From: Willaertia magna
Taxonomy: Eukaryota; Heterolobosea; Eutetramitea; Acrasida; Naegleriidae
DNA: 62,144 bases
NCBI GenBank assembly: GCA_902984215.1
Contig: CADWAF010004130.1
Coordinates: forward strand, 1-62,144
Direction: 5' to 3'
A program made the translations under genes and the position numbers. Shown here piece after piece: positions 41,243 through 51,858 of the stretch. The stretch's first letter is position 1, and every line of letters starts with the position of its first letter. The notes beneath the pieces are model-generated. The model was not told the DNA's origin and did no database searches. It saw nothing but the letters and a program-made list of their open reading frames with translations.

Positions 41243-42014
41243 TTAAATTTTACCACTCACTTTTAAAGCAATAATTAAAATAATTATTCCCAAAATAATT
41301 GTACAAACAATTGAAATAATTACAATTGTAAGAATTAATCTCTTTTTCATTGACCATTTTAATTTCTTACTTCCATAAAAGAATGCTTCAGAATTATCTC
41401 TTAAATCATCTGTTCTACTTTGTAATAATTGTAATTTTTCAGAATTATCTAACATTTTATCAATATTTTCAATCATTTGATCAACTGTAATATCAATTTG
41501 TGATTGTAAACGACCAATTTTATCATTTTGTGGATCATTATAATAATTCTAAAAATTATTTAAATAAATTTAAATTAAATTAAACATACCATCTTTTCTT
41601 GTAATAAAGAACTTAATTCTCTTTGTGAATTAATTCTACCTTTTTGTAATTCTCTATCTAAATCTTCTAATAAATTATAACATACTCTAAATTTAGTAGT
41701 TTTAACACTTTGACAAATATAAATTCTACTATTTTTAGTAAAAATATGTATAAAATTATTATTTTCTTCTAAAGTTTGTTTATTTCCTAAAACTGATGTA
41801 TCTGGTGTAGTTCCTTTAACCATACAAATTCTTTCCATTACATTTTTAGCTGCACTTGCATTTGTACCTTTTTGTGAATAACAAACTAATCCTGATGATG
41901 GGGTGTGACTATTTTTTAATATCCGATTGATTGAATATAGATGAATATCATATTACTGAATAGATCTTTACAAGAAGAGACTTACATTCCTACGCTTTGA
42001 ATAAGTGCAGACAT
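41243..42014 (-). CDS. VAMP7: VAMP7-like longin SNARE with Asn at the zero layer
   Basis: Three exons (41986-42014, 41590-41908, 41243-41548), with introns of 77 and 41 bases, give 217 residues, as in VAMP7 (220). An N-terminal longin domain (about 1-115) precedes a SNARE helix (QMIENIDKMLDNSEKLQLL) and a C-terminal anchor (LILTIVIISIVCTIILGIII). R-SNAREs keep Arg at the central ionic layer; aligned with VAMP2 (NVDKVLERDQKL) and VAMP7 the position here is Asn151 (codon at 41444-41446). The expected role is fusion at late endosomes, lysosomes or the plasma membrane. The first exon has nine full codons. Confidence 0.88.
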
Positions 42015-42112
42015 TTTTTTTTTTAAAAATTAATTTATTTTTAAGGAGTTTTTACCCGCCCAAACAAAAAGAAGAATCTAGTTGGAAGGTAGTGCAGGCT
42101 TCTACTTTGTCA

Positions 42113-44833
42113 TTAAAAGTCTAAAGAGTTATTTCCAACCATTCTAAAACTATTAGCAGCATTTAATAGATTTAAATTAGTTTGTACATGAATATCAAAA
42201 CAATCTAATTGTGTAAATGTTTTTTCAATAGTTTCAGATATTATATTATTTTTAGTATAATTATTTTGATCATTATTTGGATTATATTTTGAAGTAGATG
42301 TTAAATATTTTATAATTTTTTTGTAAATTAATTTAGTTCTATTTGTTTCATAATTTTGTAAAGATTTTCTCAAATAAGTAATTTCAATATCTAATTGTAA
42401 TGCTGCATTCTCACTTATTACATCATTTAATTTAATTAAATATAAATAAATTTCAGCAATTCTTTCACTAAATAAATTAAATATTTTATATGTAAATTCT
42501 CTTGTAATATTTAAATTTGAATTTTCAACAAAACTGACACTTGTCATCTTTTCAGTTTTTGAATGAACTAAAGATAATTCCATTAATAAATCAAAAATAT
42601 AATTTCTTATTGAATTTGGAAAATTTGATCTTCTCCAATCATATCCACTTAATAGTAAACCCTTTTCAATTATTTTATTAAAAATAATTGATTTTCTTCT
42701 GACAAATGTACTAATTAATAAATCAATTAAAGTATCATACACTTTTAATACATTTTGTACTTTTTCATTTTTCATATATTCATTTGTTAAATGTTGTAAA
42801 TTTTTACTTGTAATCATTTCAGAATTAGATTGATTACGTTTTAATAATACCTTTGCATCTTTTTTATTTCTTTTATTATCTTCTTCTTCTTCTTCATCAT
42901 CATCTTGATCACTCTCTTCATCATCATCTTCAATTTGTGTAAATAAATCATTGTCATTATTTTCTTGTTGTTCTTGTTGTAAAATAGTTTTATAAAAAGT
43001 ATTTACAAAATTACTTAATATATTTGGTATAATTATATTTCTTGTATGAGAACAATTACTTATAATTAATAATAAATTTCTATCATTTTCTTCATTTTTA
43101 GAATAATTAAAAATTGAATATTTTAAAAATTTTAAATTCTTATCATTTGATAAATAATCAAATGCCAATTCATGAAAACAATCAGCAAATGTATTAATAG
43201 AATCTAATAAATAATTTTCAATTTCTAAAATTAAATTATTATCATAATTAAAATCCAATTTTATAATTTTTAAAGTTTTTAAAATAAAATCTTGAAATTG
43301 TAAAGGTAATTCAGTAATTGTTAAAGATTCAGAAATTGTATTCCAATTCTCTCTATTGTAAAATATTGTAATCTCATCAATTGATCTGTTAAAAGTTTCA
43401 TTTATCATAAATCTTATCATTAAATCATTAAAATCAATAAATTCTTTAATAAAATTTTTAGAAATTTTTAATTTTTTTAAATTTTGTAAACCATTTGTAA
43501 TTTGTTGAATTATTTTACATAAAAATATTGGATGTGGATTACAATCATCTAAAATATTTATAATATCATTAATTATATCTGCATATTGTAAAGTTATATT
43601 TTTAATTAATTGTATCATTTCATTTTCTATATTTGGTAATTGAGTTAAATTATTTCTTTTCTTTTTTTTATTATAATATTTACCAATTAAAATATTTTGA
43701 CATAATTGCCAAAAATCAGACATTAAAATAATTAATAAATTTGTTAATTCTTCTATAAATAGAATTGATTTATTTTCTAAAATTTCTTTAATATTTTTAT
43801 GTAAAACACCATTTTGTAAAGTATTTAAAAACATATAATTATTTGTAAATGTTTCATAATTTTTATGTAAAACTTTTAAAATATAATCATACATTTCTTT
43901 TAAATAAAAAAAACATGGATCTATTTTAGAATCTAAATTAATTAAAATTGAAATTATTCTTTCTTGATTTTCATTTAATAATTTATTAATTGTAAAATGT
44001 TCCATATTTTTAATTAATTCTAAAAATAAATCTTCAATTAATTGTAAAATATCCTTTTCAATCATTTCAAAAATATTTCCAAATAAAGATGAAATTTCAA
44101 ATTTCTTTTTAAAATATTTTAATCTATTATAATCATGAACTACTTTTTTATATTCTTTTTTCTTTATATTTTCTTTAATACTTGAAGGTAAATAAATTAT
44201 AAATTTAATTTTCTTAAATAATGCTAAAACCTTCTCAATATTCTCAGATTCCTTCTTTTTTTGAATAATTGGTTTAATTAAATTCTCACAATCATTTAAA
44301 ATACTTGTTAATTGATTATCTAGCCTATTTACACTACCATCTCTAAATTTTGCATCTTTTCTTTGACTCAATTCATCCATTACATCTTTAGCATCAATGA
44401 ACTTGGTTATATTTTTTTCAATTAATAAAATCATTTTCATATTTAAATCATTGGTTGTTGATTGTAAATTTGTTTTGGCGGTACTTAAATCTTCATATCG
44501 CATTTGTACATGTTTTGTTGCTAAAAATAAACGTGGATTATAATCATTTGCCGCCAAAAATGTACTTCCCTCCTTTCCAGATGTTTTTATTCTAGCTTTC
44601 CATTCTTTATTATTGATTGATGATTGTCTTTCACGTTGACGATAGATATTACTAAATTGTAATGGATCTATTAAATAGGAATTATTTATATTATTATTTT
44701 TATTTGTTGTATTGTTACTAGATATTTGATCATCATAGTCTTCTTCATTATCTTGATGTACTTGTTCATCTAGATAGTCTTGCCAAGATGTCGGAGCGTT
44801 TAAAGTCTCCCCTTTATACATGTCATATGCCAT
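42113..44833 (-). CDS. EXOC2: Exocyst complex component Sec5
   Basis: A single-exon protein of 906 residues, mostly helical. The N-terminal signature NDYNPRLFLATKHVQMRYEDL, then TTNDLNMKMILLIEKN and KFIDAKDVMDELS, matches the conserved Sec5 start (FDPxxFLxxVH, then the long helix). Next comes the IEKVLALFKKIKFIIYLPSS and EYKKVVHDYNRLK pair typical of exocyst rods. The exocyst tethers secretory vesicles to the plasma membrane. No IPT/TIG domain precedes it, as in yeast and unlike animals. An acidic Asp/Glu run lies near 635-655. It sits between VAMP7-like and the 2OG-like gene, all on the minus strand. Confidence 0.85.
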   Translation of the reverse strand: MAYDMYKGETLNAPTSWQDYLDEQVHQDNEEDYDDQISSNNTTNKNNNINNSYLIDPLQFSNIYRQRERQSSINNKEWKARIKTSGKEGSTFLAANDYNPRLFLATKHVQMRYEDLSTAKTNLQSTTNDLNMKMILLIEKNITKFIDAKDVMDELSQRKDAKFRDGSVNRLDNQLTSILNDCENLIKPIIQKKKESENIEKVLALFKKIKFIIYLPSSIKENIKKKEYKKVVHDYNRLKYFKKKFEISSLFGNIFEMIEKDILQLIEDLFLELIKNMEHFTINKLLNENQERIISILINLDSKIDPCFFYLKEMYDYILKVLHKNYETFTNNYMFLNTLQNGVLHKNIKEILENKSILFIEELTNLLIILMSDFWQLCQNILIGKYYNKKKKRNNLTQLPNIENEMIQLIKNITLQYADIINDIINILDDCNPHPIFLCKIIQQITNGLQNLKKLKISKNFIKEFIDFNDLMIRFMINETFNRSIDEITIFYNRENWNTISESLTITELPLQFQDFILKTLKIIKLDFNYDNNLILEIENYLLDSINTFADCFHELAFDYLSNDKNLKFLKYSIFNYSKNEENDRNLLLIISNCSHTRNIIIPNILSNFVNTFYKTILQQEQQENNDNDLFTQIEDDDEESDQDDDEEEEEDNKRNKKDAKVLLKRNQSNSEMITSKNLQHLTNEYMKNEKVQNVLKVYDTLIDLLISTFVRRKSIIFNKIIEKGLLLSGYDWRRSNFPNSIRNYIFDLLMELSLVHSKTEKMTSVSFVENSNLNITREFTYKIFNLFSERIAEIYLYLIKLNDVISENAALQLDIEITYLRKSLQNYETNRTKLIYKKIIKYLTSTSKYNPNNDQNNYTKNNIISETIEKTFTQLDCFDIHVQTNLNLLNAANSFRMVGNNSLDF

Positions 44834-44857
44834 TTTTTTTATTTTGAAGGTTTTTTT

Positions 44858-46132
44858 TTATTTATGTAGAGCTTTAGGTATAAAATCATACATTGTAAAC
44901 TTTGGAGATTTAAATATCTTAAATTTAGATTGTAATAATACACTAGTCAGTACAGCTAAACTAGTACCAAATGCCCAATAAAATACACGACTAGAAAGTA
45001 CATTTTCATTCTTTTTCTCCTTCTTTTTCACTGTTATCTCTTCCTTTTTATTATTTTGATTATTATCTATCATTGTTGTAGATACATCCATATTACTATG
45101 ATAATCTATAATCATTTCCTTTCTTAAATTATTATTATTTAATTTAGATTTATACATAATCTTTAATTCCAATAAATAAATATTTTCTTGTCCAATATTT
45201 TCAATTGCCTCAAATAATTGACCTTCATTCCTAAATAAACAACTTTTACCAACGTGATCTAAAGAAATAAATATTTCAGGTTTCTCTTTAGCAATATCAT
45301 AAAAAGAAACTCCAAAATAATTTATCATTCTTGGAGAGTTATCTGTCATCATCATTCTAGGTGAATTATTTCTTAATTGATAATTATCTCCTAAAACTAA
45401 ACCTTTTAAACAAATTAAACATGTTAAAAAATTCTTTTCATTAAATTGTTCAATTTTAAAATTATTATTCATTTCATCAAATTCTTCTTCTTCAATAATT
45501 CTACATTTTTCTTCACTTTTTCTTTTTTTTAAATACTCTCCAGGTAAAATCTCAAAAATTGTAAAGGTTTCATGAATTCCACTCAACTCAAATTTTTTAC
45601 CAATTTTTTCTCCAAATAAAAAAGTTTGATCTTTTGGTAAAACATTTTTTAATTGATCAAAAATAAAATCTGAAAATTCTTCATTTGTATATTCAATTTC
45701 TTGTAAATGATCATTTGATTGTTGTTGATTATTGTAATTTTTGTAACTGTTATTGTAATTATTATTAAAATTATTATTAAAATTTCTAGGTGAAAGATCT
45801 TGAAAAATATCAATTAATTGTTCAGCTTCTTCAATAGTTAATAAATTATCTATACTCCATATATTATTTTCTTTAATTGTATTTATATCAATTGTTGAAT
45901 AAGTTGCTAATGAAGAATAAGTTGTTGAAGTAGGTGCTTGATTACTACTATTTATATTATTAGAAGATGATTTAGATGATGTAGAAGATGGACTATATTG
46001 TTTATTATATTGAATATTAGATGGTTGTTGTTGTTGGGATAGATAGGGATGAATACTATCTGTGGTCGTTGACATTGTGTAGTAATAATTGTTGTTGGGC
46101 AGAGGAACGGATCTGTTATTATTATAATACAT
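44858..46132 (-). CDS. Degenerate 2OG-Fe(II) oxygenase-like protein with C-terminal anchor
   Basis: A single-exon protein of 424 residues. After an Asn/Ser-rich start, about 95-350 follows the layout of prolyl-4-hydroxylase-like oxygenases. ENNIWSIDNLLTIEEAEQLI resembles the entry strand and helix. ETFTIFEILPGEYLKKRKSE occupies the place of 'ryxPGqxfxpHxD', and NFLTCLICLKGL the next strand. SLDHVGKSCLFRNEGQLFEAIE with YLLELKIMY occupies the end. The iron-binding HxD reads KRK and the distal His is absent, so catalysis is not expected. A membrane segment (about 383-401) precedes a short basic tail. The fold assignment is by pattern only and could be wrong. Confidence 0.45.
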   Translation of the reverse strand: MYYNNNRSVPLPNNNYYYTMSTTTDSIHPYLSQQQQPSNIQYNKQYSPSSTSSKSSSNNINSSNQAPTSTTYSSLATYSTIDINTIKENNIWSIDNLLTIEEAEQLIDIFQDLSPRNFNNNFNNNYNNSYKNYNNQQQSNDHLQEIEYTNEEFSDFIFDQLKNVLPKDQTFLFGEKIGKKFELSGIHETFTIFEILPGEYLKKRKSEEKCRIIEEEEFDEMNNNFKIEQFNEKNFLTCLICLKGLVLGDNYQLRNNSPRMMMTDNSPRMINYFGVSFYDIAKEKPEIFISLDHVGKSCLFRNEGQLFEAIENIGQENIYLLELKIMYKSKLNNNNLRKEMIIDYHSNMDVSTTMIDNNQNNKKEEITVKKKEKKNENVLSSRVFYWAFGTSLAVLTSVLLQSKFKIFKSPKFTMYDFIPKALHK

Positions 46133-46169
46133 ATTTTTTTTTAATTTTTTTTTAATTTAACACGAGTGG

Positions 46170-46192
46170 GCGCCAAATCTAGACTTTGGCGC
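46170..46192. promoter_or_regulatory. Palindromic E2F/DP-type site in a divergent promoter
   Basis: GCGCCAAA (46170-46177) and TTTGGCGC (46185-46192) are perfect inverted copies around a 7-base spacer (46178-46184). Each half matches the E2F/DP consensus TTTSSCGC. The element lies 38 bases upstream of the minus-strand 2OG-like gene and 206 bases upstream of the plus-strand gene at 46398. In this AT-rich gap it is the only G/C-rich cluster. Confidence 0.5.
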
Positions 46193-46397
46193 TATGTTTA
46201 GCTGTCAAATCAACTGAAAAAAATTGATTTAAAGAATGAACATAATGAACTATGGACTGCGTTGATCAAATTATAATCTTCTTATCAAAATTAAATTCTT
46301 TGATTTCCATATTCTTTAAATCTCTCATTAATTCAATCCCCCGCCTTCCCTCCAAAAACTAACCGTTTAAAATTTCTAAAAAAAAAATTAAAAAAAA

Positions 46398-48059
46398 ATG
46401 AATAGCTCTGCAATAAGTAATCCATCTTTAAGCATTTCAGAAAAATGTGCAAAACATTTAGAAATTATAATTCAATTATTTAATAAAAGAAAATTTAATG
46501 AAACTTTACTAAAAATTAAAGAACTTCCAAATAAAAATTTTTTAACAAATTTAATTTCAAGTAGATGTTTTTATCATATAAAAGATATAAATGGAAGTCA
46601 ATCTATTTTAACAAAAATTTTACATGAGTTGACTTCTTTGTCAGTTAAAAATATTGAAAATATAGAAAATATAATTATTTGTGTTATTTATTTTATTAAA
46701 ATTTATTTATTTTTTATTTTACCAAAAAGAATAAAATTAGAAATTTTATTACCAGATGAAGAAAATGATAATTTTATAAATTTTATAAATAAGTTAAATA
46801 ATATTATAAATAAAATTGAAGAGTTTACAAATATTTATTTAAAAAATTATAAATATTTAGATGAAATTTTATTTATAAAAGCAATTATAGAATATAGATG
46901 TTATGAATATGAAAGGATTGATACTTATTTAGAAAAATGTTTTACAAAATTAGAAAAATTAAATAATGAAAGAAAATTTACAAATTTTGATTTTTTAACA
47001 ATTTATGCTGAAGCATGTTTTAAAAAAGGAAATATTAGTCAATCATTAACTTTAGCTTTGAAAGCTGAAAGGTCAATTGAAATTGAAAATAATTTTGGTT
47101 TAATTGATCATTTCCTTTTTGAGCCAAATCAAATAATTTATGAATTATTATTTAAATTAAAATTAAGTGAATATTTACAAAAAAGGATGGTTGAAAGGGT
47201 TCATGATTTAGATGAAAAATTTATTAAAGAAATTAGATTAATAAATGTTAAATATAATAATATTGATAAATCTTATTATAAATTATTTTTAGAACGTGAA
47301 GATTTTTTAAAATCTTTACAAATAACTGTATTTCGTAATTATGATTGTAAATTTGTATCTAATTTTTTACAATTAGGTTTATATCAATTTAGTGAAATAC
47401 TTTGTAATCATTTATTAAATAATAATAATTTAGATGAATATGTGAAATTTCTATTAATTACAGGTATTATTGAATCTCAATATAAAAGAAATAAATTTAT
47501 TGATTGTTTATCTACATTTATGAAATATGAACAAGTGATTGTAAAGAATCAAAATGAAACTAAATGTTTACAAAGAGTGATACTTATTTATTCTTTTATT
47601 ATTCATGCCTATACCATTTGTAAATTAAATCAAATAGATAATATTCCAATTACATTAACTAAAGTGAATCAATTATTTGAACATAATATTTCTTCTAAAA
47701 ATTTAAATGATGAATTAAAGAAATGTTTAATGTTTATTGGAAGTAAATTATATTTAATTTCAAATAAGATTGAAATGAGTGATAAATTAATGGAAAAGTT
47801 TATTTCATTCTTCGAAACAAATGAAGAAGAATTTGTTGACAATGTTGTAGATTATTTAGAAAGAGATATTGTATTATGTGAAGAACCAGAACAAGAGGAA
47901 GAAGTTCAAGAAGATACCAATACCTACAGTAAATTTGAAGATTTCTCTCCAGCACGATTGAAGGCAAAGAAAAGAAGAGAAAGCAGTGCAATGGAAGAAT
48001 TAAAAAGAAAAAGAGAAGCAGCTTTAGAACAAAAAAAGAAAGTTAGGACTTTCAAATAA
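46398..48059 (+). CDS. Helical, TPR-like hypothetical protein
   Basis: A single-exon protein of 553 residues. I do not recognise a family. It is nearly all helix, in pairs whose spacing resembles tetratricopeptide repeats: for example EIIIQLFNKRKFNETLLKI, then SRCFYHIKDINGSQSILTKI near the start, and TIYAEACFKKGNISQSLTLAL near 200-225. The last 70 residues change to an acidic run (EEPEQEEEVQEDTN), then a basic coiled tail (RLKAKKRRESSAMEELKRKR). No signal peptide or membrane anchor is convincing; the FFILP stretch near 115 is buried-helix-like. The palindromic E2F-type site upstream suggests cell-cycle expression, an inference. Confidence 0.6.
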   Translation: MNSSAISNPSLSISEKCAKHLEIIIQLFNKRKFNETLLKIKELPNKNFLTNLISSRCFYHIKDINGSQSILTKILHELTSLSVKNIENIENIIICVIYFIKIYLFFILPKRIKLEILLPDEENDNFINFINKLNNIINKIEEFTNIYLKNYKYLDEILFIKAIIEYRCYEYERIDTYLEKCFTKLEKLNNERKFTNFDFLTIYAEACFKKGNISQSLTLALKAERSIEIENNFGLIDHFLFEPNQIIYELLFKLKLSEYLQKRMVERVHDLDEKFIKEIRLINVKYNNIDKSYYKLFLEREDFLKSLQITVFRNYDCKFVSNFLQLGLYQFSEILCNHLLNNNNLDEYVKFLLITGIIESQYKRNKFIDCLSTFMKYEQVIVKNQNETKCLQRVILIYSFIIHAYTICKLNQIDNIPITLTKVNQLFEHNISSKNLNDELKKCLMFIGSKLYLISNKIEMSDKLMEKFISFFETNEEEFVDNVVDYLERDIVLCEEPEQEEEVQEDTNTYSKFEDFSPARLKAKKRRESSAMEELKRKREAALEQKKKVRTFK

Positions 48060-48082
48060 AAACAATTTGTACTTTACAAAAT

Positions 48083-49286
48083 TTAAAGGAAATTATGGTT
48101 CACAAGAGATTCTTCATTGTGAATTCTTCTCACTGCCTCACCAATCAATTCACCAACATTAACAATTGCAATTTTCTTGCAATCAATTACCTTTTGAGTT
48201 TGTTTAATAGTATCTGTTACTACTAATAAATCCATTTCCTTAGTATTTTCAATTCTATCCAAAGCAGGGCCTTTCATTAAAGCATGAGTGACACAAGCAA
48301 ATATACGATTAGCACCTTGTTCTTTTAAACATTTTGCTGCACTACAAAGAGTTCCAGCAGTATCAATTAAATCATCTACAATAATACAATCTCTTCCCTT
48401 AACATTACCAACTAATTCCATAACCCATGGAGATAACACTTCATTCTCAACAATAGTATGTCCATTACCATTTTGATGATCTTCAGTTTTACCATTTTCA
48501 TCACCATCTAAGGCAATAGCTTTCCAATCATTCCAACAATTAACTGTTGTACTAGATGAACCAACTTTCCATTTGTTCATTACAGCCAATTCTGCATTAA
48601 ATTGTTTATATTCTTGGTGAATAAAAGAAAGAAAAGAATCTGCACGACCTGCACCTCCAGCATCTGGACTTACAATTGTTAAATTAGTAGATAGGTCAGT
48701 AACGTTTTTTAATAGAACTGGGAATATAAAACTCTTTGCAGAAATATTATCTACTGGAATACTGAAAAATCCTTGAATTTGGCCAGCTTTTTAATAATTG
48801 TTAATTATAATGGACTGGGGATAATAAACTTACCATGCAAGTCAACAGAGAGGACATGATCAACTCCTGATGTTTCTAACATCTTTGCTACTAGTGCAGC
48901 ACTGATAGGAACTCTAGATTTAGTTTTTCTATCTTGTCTAGCATAAGCGTAGTATGGAATGACAGCTGTAATACGGCTAGCGCTTGCTCTTTTCAAAGCG
49001 TCCACCATTAAAAGTAGTTCCATTAATGAATTATTTACACCATTTTCACCAGAAAGTGGTTGAATTATAAACGCATCACTTCCTCTAACATTTTCTGATA
49101 CTTGCACATTACATTCACCTAATAAACAGTTTAAATAATGAACACTTTATCATTCCGATATATTTACTTACCATCCGCAAATTGCGATTTAGTAGATTTG
49201 CAAGACTTTAAATCTAAATATCTACAAACATCTTCAGACAAAGTTTGGTTTGCACTGCCACTTACAATCTTTAAATCATAGCCCAT
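48083..49286 (-). CDS. PRPS: Ribose-phosphate pyrophosphokinase (PRPP synthetase)
   Basis: Three exons (49172-49286, 48834-49118, 48083-48786), with introns of 53 and 47 bases, give 367 residues. It makes PRPP from ribose 5-phosphate and ATP for nucleotide, His and NAD synthesis. Motifs include [53 protein letters not shown] across exons 2 and 3, [11 protein letters not shown], and the PRPP loop [12 protein letters not shown]. An insertion of about 50 residues (about 206-256, Asn/Gly/Asp-rich) lies before the PRPP loop. PRPP-synthetase-associated proteins also carry an insertion near here. The catalytic motifs look intact, so an active enzyme is favoured. Confidence 0.93.
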
Positions 49287-49534
49287 TTTTTCTGGATGGT
49301 GTTATTCTCCCCAATGTTACCTAAAACTTTGGTTTGTTGCCTGATGGCAACTAAATTGAATTTGGTTTGACTGCCATTTCCACAATTAAGGGAGCAGCTC
49401 AGTTACCGTTAAAGCAAAAATTGAAGTTTATTGTCAATTAAGTAAGCAAAAATTTTAATACACAACAACTTGGTTCATTGGGTGGGTTGTAAGTTTGCTT
49501 TGTGATATTCGTCAAAGTAGAGATGATTGTTAAT

Positions 49535-51439
49535 TTACTTCTTTTCCTTTCTTGGTTTTGTGACTTTCTCTTCTTCTTCGTCTTCAGCAGTATCTAAGTA
49601 GAAGTAATTACCAGATTCTTTTTGTTCCTTATCTTTCATAGAATTAAGTTTGTTAATACGTGGACGATAATTTGTTGGATCACGACGGAAAGTAATATTA
49701 AGATTTTGTAAGAATTTGTTCATACCAGATAAAAGTGGTTGTGGAGTATTAGCATAAGCCTTAACTGCTGGAATACCATCATAAACAATAACTCTATCAG
49801 CCAAATAAGTTGCCATAATAAAATCGTGTTCAACAATGAAAGCAGTCTTCTTTGTATGTAAGATAAATCTCTTAATAACTTTCGCAGCAAGTAAACGTTG
49901 TTCAGAATCCAAATAAGCAGAAGGTTCATCAATCAAATAAACATCTGCAGGTGTACCTAAAGCTAAAACTAAAGCAACTCTTTGCAATTCACCACCTGAT
50001 AAGTTTTGAACTTTTTGATCCATCAAGTGATTAATATTCATTGGTTTCAAAACATCAGCTTGAAATTGTGGATGTATGAAAGCATCTCTAATTCTTGATC
50101 CTAATAACTCTTTAACTGAACCAGGGAATTTAGGTGCAATAGTTTGAGGCTTATAGGAAACATTTAATTCAGGAATTTGAACACTAATATCATCTGGAGG
50201 TTCCTTACCGGCTAACATCTTAATGAAGGTAGTTTTACCTGTACCATTCTCACCAAGTAAAACAATAATTTCAGAATCAGAGAATGAACCTTCTTCAATA
50301 GTTAATTCGAAAGCACCACCAAAGCTCTTCTTCATACTTGGATAATGATAAGTTCTTCTAGCTTCAGATCCTAACATTTCTTCAACATTTTCAGCTGCTT
50401 TGAAAGATAAAGCATCTTCTCTGAAACGTAAATTCTCAGTTGGTACGAAACCAGCCAAGAAAATATTAATACCTTCTCTTACAGAGAAAGGCATAGTAAC
50501 AACACCATAAGCACCAGGAATACCATATAAAACGCAGATAAAGTCACTCAAATAATCCAAAATACTTAAATCGTGTTCTACAACAATAACGTAATTTTCA
50601 TGAGTTAATAAATCTCTAATAACTTGAGCAGCTTGGAGTCTTTGTTTAACGTCCAAATAAGATGAAGGTTCATCGAAAATATAAACATCAGCTTTTCTAA
50701 CACAAACAAGAGAGATTGCAAAACGTTGTAATTCACCACCAGATAATTTTCCGATATCTCTTTCTAAGAAATCCTTCATATCAAGTTTTTCAATTTGTTC
50801 TTTTAAAACACCTCTTTCATCTTTACTTTCTAAAATTTGTTGAACAAGACCTTTTGCAGCACGTGGAATTTGATCAACATATTGAGGTTTCATTGTTGCT
50901 TTTAAGTTATCTTCTAATAATCTAGTAAAATATGATTGTAATTCACTTCCTCTAAAATATTGTATAACTTCATTCCAATGTGGTGGATTATTAAATCTAC
51001 CTAAATTTGGTTTTTCCTTTCCCGCTAAAATCTTTAAAGCTGTAGATTTACCGATACCGTTAGTACCAACCAAACCAAGAACTTGACCAGGACGTGGTAA
51101 TGGAAGTCTATGAAGTTTGAAAGAGTTTGGTCCATATCTATGTGTTGTTTCTTTATCTAAATTCTTTGGTAAACGAATAATTTGAATAGCTTCAAATGGA
51201 CATTTCTTTACGCAAATACCACAACCAACACATAGTTCTTCAGAAATAAATGCAAGTTTATCTGTTGGTTTAACTTCAATACATAATTTACCTGTACGAA
51301 CTACAGGGCATGATTTTTTACATTCTTGATGACATTTCTTTGGCTTACAACGATCCTCGTTAACAATAGCAATACGGGTTAATTGTTGGTCGTCTCCATC
51401 CTTTGAGCCTTTCTTACTTTTATCGTTTTTGCTGCTCAT
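49535..51439 (-). CDS. ABCE1: ABCE1/Rli1 ribosome recycling ATPase
   Basis: A single-exon protein of 634 residues. It splits ribosomes after termination and acts in 40S maturation. N-terminal [4Fe-4S] cysteines lie in [16 protein letters not shown] and [16 protein letters not shown]. Two ABC cassettes follow. The first has [14 protein letters not shown] and [11 protein letters not shown], then [13 protein letters not shown]; the second has [14 protein letters not shown] and [11 protein letters not shown], then [13 protein letters not shown]. The C-terminus has the hinge region [15 protein letters not shown] and a short acidic tail. Length and motif order are those of the family, which is nearly invariant in eukaryotes and archaea. 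It diverges from TrpRS across 419 bases. Confidence 0.98.
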   Translation of the reverse strand: MSSKNDKSKKGSKDGDDQQLTRIAIVNEDRCKPKKCHQECKKSCPVVRTGKLCIEVKPTDKLAFISEELCVGCGICVKKCPFEAIQIIRLPKNLDKETTHRYGPNSFKLHRLPLPRPGQVLGLVGTNGIGKSTALKILAGKEKPNLGRFNNPPHWNEVIQYFRGSELQSYFTRLLEDNLKATMKPQYVDQIPRAAKGLVQQILESKDERGVLKEQIEKLDMKDFLERDIGKLSGGELQRFAISLVCVRKADVYIFDEPSSYLDVKQRLQAAQVIRDLLTHENYVIVVEHDLSILDYLSDFICVLYGIPGAYGVVTMPFSVREGINIFLAGFVPTENLRFREDALSFKAAENVEEMLGSEARRTYHYPSMKKSFGGAFELTIEEGSFSDSEIIVLLGENGTGKTTFIKMLAGKEPPDDISVQIPELNVSYKPQTIAPKFPGSVKELLGSRIRDAFIHPQFQADVLKPMNINHLMDQKVQNLSGGELQRVALVLALGTPADVYLIDEPSAYLDSEQRLLAAKVIKRFILHTKKTAFIVEHDFIMATYLADRVIVYDGIPAVKAYANTPQPLLSGMNKFLQNLNITFRRDPTNYRPRINKLNSMKDKEQKESGNYFYLDTAEDEEEEKVTKPRKEKK

Positions 51440-51858
51440 TTTTTTTTTCGAACAAAAAAATTTTAATTTTATTTTTCAATTTGGTTTTTGCTGAAGGCTG
51501 GCGTTGGGAGGTGCACACCTAGTCTGTTGTCAAAGAAACTGTCTATTTAATAAGGAGAGAATTGCTCTGCCACAATTTAATTTGTTTAGCTGCTTACTCA
51601 TGTATTTTGAAAATTAGAAAATGCAGTAGTTCTCTTTCTTTTCCAAAATGCACCCAAGAAGCAAAATGTGACTAAAAATAATTGTAAGAAATTGATTATT
51701 TACAACCATTAAATTCTCAGTTGGATTTCTTTTCTATTACTAAACATAAAAAACAAGATAGCAAGATAACAATACTATCTCAATTCTAGTTGAACCAACA
51801 AGCCTTTCATTCATACTTCCGTAAGCCAGCCTTTCACATAATTTGCAATAATTAAAAA
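51440..51858. promoter_or_regulatory. Divergent promoter gap ABCE1 / TrpRS
   Basis: This gap lies between two outward-reading translation genes. A G/C-richer segment at about 51490-51530 holds a perfect small inverted repeat, AGGTG-CA-CACCT at 51509-51520, 70 bases upstream of ABCE1. The rest is AT-rich with A-runs before both start codons. I see no coding segment. Confidence 0.4.
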
